Positions 8,301-15,607 of a stretch of DNA of 64,000 bases are shown one piece after another. Under the pieces are notes generated by a model, which worked only from the letters and a program-made list of their open reading frames with translations, had not been told where the DNA came from and searched no databases. The stretch lies in assembly GCA_000753455.2 (NCBI GenBank), contig LM994670.1, positions 1,103,005-1,167,004 on the forward strand, written 5' to 3'. Position 1 is the stretch's first letter. The number at the start of each line of letters is the position of its first letter. Source of the stretch: Clostridium jeddahitimonense. Lineage in GTDB: Bacteria; Bacillota; Clostridia; Clostridiales; Clostridiaceae. Made by a program: the position numbers and the translations under genes.

Positions 8301-8942
8301 ATGAAAGTTTTAATAACTGGATTTGATCCATTTGGAGGAGAAAGCATAAACCCAGCTTTAGAAGCTGTTAAATTATTACCTGAGACAATTTCAGGAGCAG
8401 AAGTAATTAAGTTAGAAATACCAACAGTATTCAGAAAATCTTTAGCTAAAATTGAAGAAGCTATGGAAATTCATAATCCTGACATAGTAATTTCTGTAGG
8501 ACAAGCAGGAGGAAGATTCCAAGTTACGCCTGAAAGAGTTGCAATAAACATGGATGATGCAAGAATCAAGGATAATGAAGGAAATCAACCAATAGATATA
8601 ACTATATATGAAGATGGAGAAGCAGCATATTTCTCAAACCTACCAATAAAGGCTATGGTTCAAGAAATGAAGGAAAACGGAATTCCAGCAGCTGTTTCAA
8701 ATACAGCAGGAACATTTGTATGTAATCACGTAATGTATGGGGTATTATACATGATAGATAAGAAGTATCCAAATGCTAAAGGTGGATTTATACATGTACC
8801 ATATATACCAGCACAAACTATAGATAAAGCAGATAAGCCAGCCATGAACATAAATGATATTGCAAAAGGTCTAGAATTATGTATAAAAGCAGCAGTAGAA
8901 AATTCAGAAGATATCAAAGCTGTTGGTGGAGCTGTTTGCTAA
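8301..8942 (+). CDS. pcp: pyrrolidone-carboxylate peptidase (pyroglutamyl-peptidase I)
   Basis: This 213-residue cysteine peptidase (family C15) removes N-terminal pyroglutamate from peptides. The expected catalytic triad is present: Glu78 in VTPERVAIN, Cys141 in [12 protein letters not shown] and His165 in [12 protein letters not shown], with the same spacing as in other pcp proteins. It starts at ATG 8301 after AAGGAGAG. It is cytosolic and releases 5-oxoproline, matching the upstream transporter genes and the downstream cyclotransferase-like gene. Confidence 0.95.
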   Translation: MKVLITGFDPFGGESINPALEAVKLLPETISGAEVIKLEIPTVFRKSLAKIEEAMEIHNPDIVISVGQAGGRFQVTPERVAINMDDARIKDNEGNQPIDITIYEDGEAAYFSNLPIKAMVQEMKENGIPAAVSNTAGTFVCNHVMYGVLYMIDKKYPNAKGGFIHVPYIPAQTIDKADKPAMNINDIAKGLELCIKAAVENSEDIKAVGGAVC

Positions 8943-8943
8943 A

Positions 8944-9381
8944 ATGTTAGAACCTAGAGAACAAAAGAAGATATTTGTTTATGGTAGCTTAAGAACTGGT
9001 TTCTATAATTACGATAAATATTTAAAGGGAAAAGTCAATGATGCTAAGTTAGGAAAAGTAAAAGGAAAGCTTTATCATATGCCTCATAAAGGATATCCAG
9101 CTCTTTTAGAAGGAGAGGATATAGTTATTGGGGAAGTTATGACTATTAAAAACTTTGAAGAAGTAATGATTCCAATGGACGAAATGGAAAACTATTATGG
9201 AGTTAACGATAGCAGAAATGAATATAATAGAATAGTTATGGATGTTGAATTAGAAGATGGTAAGACAGAGAGTTGTTATGTTTACTATTATGCTATGAAT
9301 GATGAGGAAGTTTTCAATAATAATAGCATATATATTAACAATGGTGACTGGGCAAGCTATATGCTGAAGAAAACATCATAG
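8944..9381 (+). CDS. gamma-glutamylcyclotransferase-family protein
   Basis: The 145-residue protein opens with IFVYGSLRTGFYNYD, the diagnostic YGSLR loop of the GGCT/AIG2 fold. It continues with KGKLYHMPHKGYPALLEG, MDEMENYYG and a YVYYYAM strand. Family members release 5-oxoproline from gamma-glutamyl compounds. I start it at ATG 8944, two bases after the pcp stop; the upstream in-frame TTG would overlap pcp. The overlap-style junction implies translational coupling with pcp, and both products generate 5-oxoproline. Confidence 0.82.
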   Translation: MLEPREQKKIFVYGSLRTGFYNYDKYLKGKVNDAKLGKVKGKLYHMPHKGYPALLEGEDIVIGEVMTIKNFEEVMIPMDEMENYYGVNDSRNEYNRIVMDVELEDGKTESCYVYYYAMNDEEVFNNNSIYINNGDWASYMLKKTS

Positions 9382-9385
9382 TATT

Positions 9386-9420
9386 AATGAGGTTGTAAAA
9401 TGCAACCTCATTATTTTTTA
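9386..9420 (+). terminator. intrinsic terminator of pcp operon
   Basis: AATGAGGTTG pairs with CAACCTCATT and is followed by ATTTTTT. Confidence 0.85.
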
Positions 9421-9489
9421 AAAAAGGATTTTTGAATAATATAAAGAATATTATTTATGTAAAGTTATTTTTTTATGAGAGGTATAAGT

Positions 9490-10230
9490 ATGAAAAAGTT
9501 AGTTATAACATTATTAATTATGGGAATTGCAATTTCTATGGTGAGTTGTGGAGAAAAGGAAGTAGGAAAAGAAACAAATGATAATAATATTGTTGTAGAT
9601 ATAGAAAAAGATAAAGAAAATTCAAATGAGGAGAAATCTCCAATTACAATTCAAGATTCAAATGAGAGTAAAGAAGAGAATAAGCAAGAAGAAAAAAATG
9701 AAGTGTTAAATGAGCAAGCGAGTGAAGAGCCAAATAATGTTAATGATGAATCGGTAAAAAAAGAACAAGGAAGTAATCAAAGTATAGAGGAGAATCAAAG
9801 CGAATCCGAAGAAGTTACAAGAAGCTGTAGATTATTTTTCTATAATGGTGTTGAAGATGTTATATATTATGAAGACACAGTAGTTGAAGTGATAGATCAA
9901 GCTGTAACTAAGGCTTTAACTAATGGGTTAAAAGATTCAGCAGGAGCAAATTTTTTGGCGTTACCATCAAATGTTGAAGTTTTATCTGCAAAATTAGATG
10001 GAGATTCTATAACGGTTAATTTATCAAGTAGTTATTATGATTTCTCATCAAGCTTAGGATCTGCAGCAGAAATTGGGATGTTAAATTCTTTAGCTCTTAC
10101 TTATTCTTATAATTATAATGTGAATAATATAAGAATTTTAGTTAATGGGGAAAATTATGAAAGTGGACATCTTTTTTATGGAGACAATGAACATATAAAT
10201 ATAGAGAATATTGAAACAAAAGCGTTATAA
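9490..10230 (+). CDS. GerMN-domain lipoprotein
   Basis: The start at 9490 gives a lipoprotein signal peptide MKKLVITLLIMGIAI followed by the lipobox MVSC. A long Glu/Asn/Ser/Lys-rich linker (about residues 25-110) follows. The C-terminal GerMN domain contains RLFFYNGVEDVIYYED, a repeated LPSNVEVLSAKLDGDSITVN strand pair and NSLALTYSYNYNVNNIRILV. GerMN domains occur in GerM and related sporulation or germination proteins and probably bind peptidoglycan-associated partners outside the membrane. The gene is single, between two terminators. Confidence 0.8.
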   Translation: MKKLVITLLIMGIAISMVSCGEKEVGKETNDNNIVVDIEKDKENSNEEKSPITIQDSNESKEENKQEEKNEVLNEQASEEPNNVNDESVKKEQGSNQSIEENQSESEEVTRSCRLFFYNGVEDVIYYEDTVVEVIDQAVTKALTNGLKDSAGANFLALPSNVEVLSAKLDGDSITVNLSSSYYDFSSSLGSAAEIGMLNSLALTYSYNYNVNNIRILVNGENYESGHLFYGDNEHINIENIETKAL

Positions 10231-10237
10231 TAAGATA

Positions 10238-10276
10238 AATGGCTGTCACAATTGAAGATGAACAGCTATTTTTTAT
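10238..10276 (+). terminator. intrinsic terminator of GerMN gene
   Basis: ATGGCTGT pairs with ACAGCTAT and is followed by TTTTTAT. Confidence 0.7.
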
Positions 10277-10393
10277 ACAAATAATTAATAGTATTATAAA
10301 AAATAAAACTTAAATAAATATGAGTAAAAGAAAGTGTAAAGGAATTTATGAGAAGATAGAATGGTTATATATATATTTATATATTATACAGAG

Positions 10394-10432
10394 AAAAGCC
10401 TATGTTAGCATATAACTTAACATAGGCTTTTG
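10394..10432. terminator. bidirectional hairpin terminator
   Basis: A perfect 14-bp stem AAAAGCCTATGTTA / TAACATAGGCTTTT, U-tailed on both strands. It lies between the plus-strand GerMN gene and the end of the minus-strand winged-helix gene. Confidence 0.75.
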
Positions 10433-10494
10433 GGAATTTATATAATATCATAGTAAAAGTGTTAATAAAAGTTAAACTAGACGGAGTCTAATTA

Positions 10495-10671
10495 TTATGC
10501 TTTTGTATAGAAGCAACGTTTTGGTGAAGTTATACTTCCTTCTTCTTTTAAAGCTTTTATTGCTTTATCAACTTCTTTTTTATCTATTGATAATGCAGTT
10601 GCAATTTCACCAGCTTTCATTGCTTCTGAATTTTCTTTTAATAAATTTAGAACTTGTTCTTTAGCGCTCAT
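10495..10671 (-). CDS. 58-residue winged-helix protein
   Basis: The minus-strand frame encodes 58 residues beginning MSAKEQVLNLLKENSEAMKA. The rest, GEIATALSIDKKEVDKAIK then LKEEGSITSPKRCFY, has the helix-turn-helix plus basic wing pattern of minimal MarR/ArsR-like domains. AAAGGAGA lies 6 nt upstream of the ATG. Such mini-wHTH proteins are common in clostridia and may bind DNA as dimers. No ligand domain is present and the target is unknown. It sits divergently upstream of the asnA T-box promoter, so it might regulate that region, but this is only positional. Confidence 0.8.
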   Translation of the reverse strand: MSAKEQVLNLLKENSEAMKAGEIATALSIDKKEVDKAIKALKEEGSITSPKRCFYTKA

Positions 10672-10875
10672 TGTATATCTCCTTTAAATAAAATTTGAAT
10701 TCATCATTAAAAATATAGAAAATTATCGATATGTATATTTTATCCATAATATAACATAATATACTGCAAAAATCAATAATTGTTTTTAATTAATAATAAA
10801 TATTGATAACGAGTTAATGTTTTCGTAATTTAAGAAAACTACTATTTATAAAAAATAAAAAAATACAATAAATTA

Positions 10876-10904
10876 TTGACACATTATCAAAAAAAGAATA
10901 ATAT
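10876..10904 (+). promoter_or_regulatory. promoter of asnA T-box transcript
   Basis: TTGACA (10876-10881) and TAATAT (10899-10904) are separated by exactly 17 nt, a sigma-A type promoter. Transcription would start near 10911, just ahead of the T-box leader. Confidence 0.7.
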
Positions 10905-10910
10905 AGTATA

Positions 10911-11256
10911 TAAATTAGATAATGAAATGCAGTGATAAGAAGAGTAGCTATTGAATAAGTTTATAAGCGAGTGGGTGGTGGTGAAAGTCCCGTAATGGAA
11001 GCAGTAGTGAAAAACATCTTTGAGCACCTAACCGAACAAGTGATAGGAAACACCTTTTCCTTATGTCAAAGGTGTAAGTTCGACTAACCAAATTAAAATT
11101 TGGAGTCTCACTTAAGTAGACTTAGGCGGAATAATACCGTTAAAAATTCAGCAGTATAATTATGTACTGTTAATGAGTGAGCTTATTATTAGCTAATTTG
11201 GGTGGTAACGCGGAAGATACCTTTCGTCCCTTTTATAGGGATGAGAGGTTTTTTTA
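10911..11256 (+). ncRNA. T-box riboswitch leader of asnA
   Basis: The diagnostic T-box sequence TGGGTGGTAACGCGG is at 11199-11213. The terminator helix CCTTTCGTCCC / GGGATGAGAGG with a T7 tail spans 11220-11256. A Stem I-like segment (GTGGGTGGTGGTGAAAGTCC, about 10972-10991) lies upstream. Uncharged tRNA binding should favour the antiterminator and switch on asnA. An AAC triplet at 11030-11032 (CTAACCGAAC) is a candidate asparagine specifier codon, but I could not fold the leader to confirm it. Confidence 0.92.
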
Positions 11257-11297
11257 TATTTAAAATTAATTAATAAATTTTTTAGGAGGTCATTTAT

Positions 11298-12311
11298 ATG
11301 AAAAAATCGACAATTGTACCAAAAGGATATAAACCTACACTGAATTTAATAGAAACAGAAGTTGCTATAAAAAAGATAAAGGATTTTTTTGAAGCTAATT
11401 TAGCTGAAAGCCTAAACCTAACGAGAGTATCTGCACCAATTTTCGTAAAAGGAGGCCAAGGAATAAATGACAACCTTAATGGTGTAGAAAGAGTGGTAAG
11501 CTTCGATGCAATGGAAATAAAAGATTCACAAATGGAAATTGTACAATCCTTAGCTAAATGGAAGAGAATGGCTTTGAAGAGATACAAATTTGAAGTTGGA
11601 CAAGGATTATATACAGATATGAATGCTATAAGAAGAGATGAAGAATTAGATAATTTACATTCTCTTTATGTAGATCAGTGGGATTGGGAAAAAATAATTA
11701 GAAAAGAAGATAGAACAGAAGAAACTTTAAAAGAGGTTGTAAAGAAAATATATGAAGTTTTTAAAGTTACAGAAAGTTATATGCATCTAACTTATAATGA
11801 ATTAACTCCAGTATTACCTAATGAAATTAAGATTATAACTTCACAAGAATTAGAAGATATGTATCCAGCTTTAAGTTCTAAGCAAAGAGAAGATGCAATT
11901 ACTAAAGAGTATGGTGCTGTTTTTATAATGAAGATAGGTGGAAAGTTGAAGTCAGGTGAAAAACATGATGGACGTTCCCCGGACTATGATGATTGGGAAT
12001 TAAATGGAGACATATTATTCTGGTCACATGTATTAGATAGAGCTATTGAAGTATCATCAATGGGAATAAGAGTAGATGAAGAAGCATTATCAAAGCAATT
12101 GGATTTAGCAGGTTGCAATGAAAGAAGGAAGCTAGAATTTCATAAAGCTTTATTAAATGGAGAATTACCATATACTATGGGTGGAGGAATTGGACAATCA
12201 AGAATATGTATGTTCTTCTTAAAGAAAGCTCATGTTGGTGAAGTACAATCTGCAGTTTGGACAGATGATATTTTAAGGGAATGTGAAGATGGTGGAATAG
12301 TACTATTATAG
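11298..12311 (+). CDS. asnA: aspartate--ammonia ligase (asparagine synthetase A)
   Basis: This 337-residue class II tRNA-synthetase-like enzyme makes asparagine from aspartate, ammonia and ATP. Visible family features are SAPIFVKGGQGINDNLNGVE near residue 45, MNAIRRDEELDNLHSLYVDQ around 110 and the C-terminal GGGIGQSRICMFFL motif. The length is normal for AsnA. TAGGAGG precedes ATG 11298. The T-box leader ties its expression to a tRNA charging state, most reasonably tRNA-Asn. Confidence 0.95.
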   Translation: MKKSTIVPKGYKPTLNLIETEVAIKKIKDFFEANLAESLNLTRVSAPIFVKGGQGINDNLNGVERVVSFDAMEIKDSQMEIVQSLAKWKRMALKRYKFEVGQGLYTDMNAIRRDEELDNLHSLYVDQWDWEKIIRKEDRTEETLKEVVKKIYEVFKVTESYMHLTYNELTPVLPNEIKIITSQELEDMYPALSSKQREDAITKEYGAVFIMKIGGKLKSGEKHDGRSPDYDDWELNGDILFWSHVLDRAIEVSSMGIRVDEEALSKQLDLAGCNERRKLEFHKALLNGELPYTMGGGIGQSRICMFFLKKAHVGEVQSAVWTDDILRECEDGGIVLL

Positions 12312-12349
12312 ATTGAATAGATAACTTCGATGATGGTAAAACCCTATGG

Positions 12350-12355
12350 TATAAT
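12350..12355 (+). promoter_or_regulatory. extended -10 promoter element before cbiA
   Basis: TGGTATAAT (12347-12355) is an extended -10 box 37 nt before the cbiA start. No good -35 hexamer is seen, which is consistent with a TGn-type promoter. Confidence 0.45.
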
Positions 12356-12391
12356 GAGGAATATAATTTATAAGAAATGAGGCAACATTAG

Positions 12392-13684
12392 ATGAAAAGT
12401 ATAATTATATCTTCTAACTGTAGTGGTGGTGGTAAGACTACTTTTACTTTAGGATTAATGAAATTGTTAAAAAATAAAGGTTATGACGTACAGGGATATA
12501 AAGTAGGTCCAGATTATATAGATAGTGGCTTTCACAGTGAGATAACAGGAAAACAATCTAGAAATTTAGATTTACATCTTATGGGTGAAGAAGGTGTTAA
12601 GGCTAGTTTTTTAAGAGGTAGTGGTGATTTTGGAGTAATTGAAGGAGTAATGGGGTTATATGATGGAGTTAGTATAACTGAAAAAGGCTCTACTTATAGC
12701 ATTTCAAAGTTACTAAGTGATACACCGATAGTATTAGTCTTAACCCCTAAAGCCCAATGTACAACTTTAGCGGCAGAGATTAATGGAATTAAAAACTTTA
12801 AAAATGCTAATATAATAGGTGTAGTATTCAACGCGGTTAATCAGAAATATTATGAGCTTTTAAAAGCAGTTGTAGAGGAAAATTGTGATGTGAAGGTTTT
12901 AGGATATATTCCGAAAGATGATAGCATAAAACTTGAAAGTAGGCATTTAGGATTAGTTCAAAGTGTTGAAGTTAATAATATGGTAGATAAGATAGAAAGA
13001 TGTGCTAAGTTAATTGAGAAAAATATTGATATAACATATTTACTTCAAAATTCAAAAGAAGTGAAATTAGAAGTAAAGGATAGATTTCATTTAGATGATA
13101 GAAAAATAAATATAGCAATTGCTTATGATGAAGCATTTAGATTTTACTATAAGGAAAACCTAGAGCTTTTAGAGGAGATAGGTAATGTTAGTTATTTTAG
13201 TCCAATAAAAGATGAGAAGTTGCCAGAAAATATTGATTTTTTATATCTAGGTGGAGGATATCCGGAGGTCTTTAAAGAAAAATTAGCCCAAAATAGATCT
13301 ATGAGGAATAGTATTAAAGAAGCTTTAGAAAAAGGTTTAAAGTGCTATGCTGAGTGTGGTGGGTTAATGTACTTAACGGAAAGAATAGAAGATTGTGAGA
13401 TGGTAGGTTTTTTTAGGGGATATACTTATATGACTAAGTCTTTGCAACGATTTGGATATTCAAACGTAGAAATTCAAGGGGAAAAGATAAATATAAATTG
13501 CCATGAATTCCACAAGTCAGATGTAGATATAAAAGAAGAGCGTATATATAACGTTACAAAAGAAAGTTGGAATGGGAATACTTTAAAATGGAATTGTGGA
13601 TATAAAAAGGAAAATACTATAGCGAGTTATCCTCATATTCATTTCTTTGGCAATATGGAATTTTTAAAGTGGTTAATTGAATAA
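12392..13684 (+). CDS. cbiA: cobyrinate a,c-diamide synthase family protein
   Basis: The 430-residue enzyme has an N-terminal Walker-type ATPase (SSNCSGGGKTTFTLGLMKLL) with GYKVGPDYIDSGFH. Its C-terminal class I glutamine amidotransferase domain has LYLGGGYPEVF, nucleophile Cys in CYAECGGLMYL, and YPHIHFFGN at the end. It amidates cobyrinate, or in related enzymes another tetrapyrrole, using glutamine and ATP. No other corrin or siroheme genes are in the window, so its substrate pathway must be encoded elsewhere. mtnN follows 23 nt later on the same strand. Confidence 0.88.
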   Translation: MKSIIISSNCSGGGKTTFTLGLMKLLKNKGYDVQGYKVGPDYIDSGFHSEITGKQSRNLDLHLMGEEGVKASFLRGSGDFGVIEGVMGLYDGVSITEKGSTYSISKLLSDTPIVLVLTPKAQCTTLAAEINGIKNFKNANIIGVVFNAVNQKYYELLKAVVEENCDVKVLGYIPKDDSIKLESRHLGLVQSVEVNNMVDKIERCAKLIEKNIDITYLLQNSKEVKLEVKDRFHLDDRKINIAIAYDEAFRFYYKENLELLEEIGNVSYFSPIKDEKLPENIDFLYLGGGYPEVFKEKLAQNRSMRNSIKEALEKGLKCYAECGGLMYLTERIEDCEMVGFFRGYTYMTKSLQRFGYSNVEIQGEKININCHEFHKSDVDIKEERIYNVTKESWNGNTLKWNCGYKKENTIASYPHIHFFGNMEFLKWLIE

Positions 13685-13707
13685 GAAATATCAAGGAGAT
13701 AAAATTT

Positions 13708-14391
13708 ATGAGAGTAGGAGTTATTGGTCCTTCAGAGGATGAAATTCATTCATTTATTGATGAATGTGATACTATGAAAAAAGAGACAATAGCTATGCTA
13801 ACCTTTTATACTTTAAGGTATAGTGATATAGAAGTAGTAGCTTTATACAGTGGTGTATGTAAAGTTAATGCTGCAATTGCAGCCCAAATACTAATAGATA
13901 AATTTGATGTAACTCATATTATTGTAACTGGTGTTGCAGGAGCAATTAATAATGATTTATCTATTGGGGATACTGTTATATCAACTAAAGTAGCATATCA
14001 TGATGTAGCAGAGGAGATATTAACAGAGTATCATCCATGGATGGAAAATATATTTTTTGAAGCAGATAATAACCTAATTGGATTATGTAAAAAGGTTATT
14101 GATACAGAGGAATTTAGTCAAAAAATACTTTTTGGAAAGATTGTAACTGGAGAGGCTTTTATAACGGATAATGGACGAAAAGAGATAATAGATAGGTTTA
14201 ATCCTCTTTGTGTAGATATGGAAACAGCAAGTATTGCTCATGTATGTTATGTAAATGGAATTCCTTTTATAGCAATTAGATCAATAACCGATACAGGAGA
14301 AGAAAGTGGAGTGGAAACTTTTGAGCGCAATTGTGTATTTGCATCAAAAAATTCCATAGAGATTCTTAAGAGATTATTAGAAACAATATAA
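13708..14391 (+). CDS. mtnN: 5'-methylthioadenosine/S-adenosylhomocysteine nucleosidase
   Basis: A 227-residue purine nucleosidase. MRVGVIGPSEDEIHSFI carries the catalytic-base Glu near residue 12. GVAGAINNDLSIGDTVIST is the ribose/purine loop. VDMETASIAHVCYVNGIPF and IRSITDTG contain the substrate Glu and the catalytic Asp. It cleaves MTA and SAH to adenine and thioribose compounds in the cytosol. CAAGGAG precedes the start; the gene probably shares the cbiA transcript. Confidence 0.93.
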   Translation: MRVGVIGPSEDEIHSFIDECDTMKKETIAMLTFYTLRYSDIEVVALYSGVCKVNAAIAAQILIDKFDVTHIIVTGVAGAINNDLSIGDTVISTKVAYHDVAEEILTEYHPWMENIFFEADNNLIGLCKKVIDTEEFSQKILFGKIVTGEAFITDNGRKEIIDRFNPLCVDMETASIAHVCYVNGIPFIAIRSITDTGEESGVETFERNCVFASKNSIEILKRLLETI

Positions 14392-14393
14392 AA

Positions 14394-14425
14394 ATAAAGG
14401 TTGTCTTATGATGACCTTTATTTTT
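14394..14425 (+). terminator. intrinsic terminator of mtnN
   Basis: AATAAAGGTTGTC pairs with GATGACCTTTATT (two wobble pairs) and is followed by TTTT. Confidence 0.75.
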
Positions 14426-14526
14426 TATTAATTCTATAGAAGATGAGCTGAGGGATAAATCAACAAGATAAACACTAAATAAGAAATTGAAATTAAAAGA
14501 AATGGATGGAAATAATTTATTTAGTG

Positions 14527-14555
14527 TTGACAACGATTTCTTCAGGTGGTATTAT
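14527..14555 (+). promoter_or_regulatory. promoter of the beta-glucoside operon
   Basis: TTGACA (14527-14532) and TATTAT (14550-14555) have a 17-nt spacer, placing the start just before the RAT element. Confidence 0.7.
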
Positions 14556-14563
14556 CTAAATAC

Positions 14564-14628
14564 GGATTGTTACTGAGTAAGCAGGCATTACCAAAAATAA
14601 GACTTGTGTTTTATTTTTGGTATTTTTT
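14564..14628 (+). promoter_or_regulatory. RAT antiterminator site and terminator before licT
   Basis: GGATTGTTACTG (14564-14575) with AAGCAGGCATTACC is the ribonucleic antiterminator motif recognised by LicT/BglG proteins. It overlaps a terminator made of TACCAAAAATAA / TTATTTTTGGTA (14589-14622) and TTTTTT. LicT binding should stabilise RAT and allow read-through into licT itself, giving positive autoregulation. Confidence 0.9.
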
Positions 14629-14661
14629 TACGTTTATTTTTAGCTAAAGGGGGGATTATAA

Positions 14662-15495
14662 TTGAAAATTATTAAAAAAATCAATAATAATATTGCATTA
14701 GCTATAAATGCAAAAGATGAAGAGGTTATAGTAATAGGTAAAGGAATAGGCTTTCCGAAGACGCCATATGAGTTAAGAGATGAAAGTATAATAGAGAAAA
14801 TTTTTGTTACACAAAGTAATAATGATTACCTAGAAATGTTTAAAGATATCCCTTTAGAAGATATATATTTGACTCAAGAAATTATAAAATATGGGGAAGA
14901 ATATTTAGGTAAGAAGTTAAATACAAACATATTATTAACTTTATCTGATCATATTTCTTATGCTATTCAAAGATTTAATCAGGGAGTAGAAGTAAAAAGT
15001 CCTTTAGAGTGGGAGATAAAACATCTATATCCTGATGAATTTAAAATAGGGGTAAAAGCAATAGAGATTATAAGAAATGAGAGAGGAATTAGATTAACTG
15101 AACCAGAAAGTGTTTTTATAGCATTACATTTTATAAATGCGCAAATAGGTGATAATAAAATAGATCAGACAGCAAAGATAACTGAAATTATAGGAGATAT
15201 TCTTGGGATAGTAAAGTATCATTTTAGAATAGAACTTGATGAATCTTCCATTAATTTCACACGGTTTGTTAAGCATTTACAATATTTTATATATAGACAG
15301 TTAAATAAATCTTCATTAGAGGGCGAAAATGAAAACTTATATAAAATAGTAGAAAAGCAGTATACTAATGAAAATGAATGCGTACATAAAATAGAAGAAT
15401 TTTTAAAATCTAATTATGGATGGAATTGTTCTATTGATGAAAAATTATATTTAGTTTTACATATACAAAGAGTTACTTCAAGAGTAACTAAATAA
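14662..15495 (+). CDS. licT: BglG/LicT family transcriptional antiterminator
   Basis: The 277-residue protein has an N-terminal CAT RNA-binding domain (MKIIKKINNNIALAIN to about residue 55) and two PRD domains. The PRD phospho-histidines are visible in TLSDHISYAIQRF, IALHFINAQ, FVKHLQYFIYR and LVLHIQRV. The start is TTG 14662, downstream of AAAGGGGGGA. Phosphorylation by PTS components would set its activity. It acts on the RAT sites before its own gene and before the PTS gene. Confidence 0.93.
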   Translation: MKIIKKINNNIALAINAKDEEVIVIGKGIGFPKTPYELRDESIIEKIFVTQSNNDYLEMFKDIPLEDIYLTQEIIKYGEEYLGKKLNTNILLTLSDHISYAIQRFNQGVEVKSPLEWEIKHLYPDEFKIGVKAIEIIRNERGIRLTEPESVFIALHFINAQIGDNKIDQTAKITEIIGDILGIVKYHFRIELDESSINFTRFVKHLQYFIYRQLNKSSLEGENENLYKIVEKQYTNENECVHKIEEFLKSNYGWNCSIDEKLYLVLHIQRVTSRVTK

Positions 15496-15566
15496 GGATT
15501 GTTACTGATTCGATCAGGCATGACCAAAATAACCTTGTTTTTGGAGGTTGTTTTGGTCATTTTTTA
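15496..15566 (+). promoter_or_regulatory. second RAT antiterminator site and terminator, before the PTS gene
   Basis: GGATTGTTACTG (15496-15507), then GATTCGATCAGGCATGACC, is a near-consensus RAT directly after the licT stop. The competing terminator is TGACCAAAATAACC (15521-15534) / GGTTGTTTTGGTCA (15546-15559) with TTTTTT. It lets LicT control the PTS and glucosidase genes separately from its own gene. Confidence 0.92.
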
Positions 15567-15607
15567 TAAACTATATTTTAAGATTGTAATTGGAAGGAGA
15601 ATAGCAA

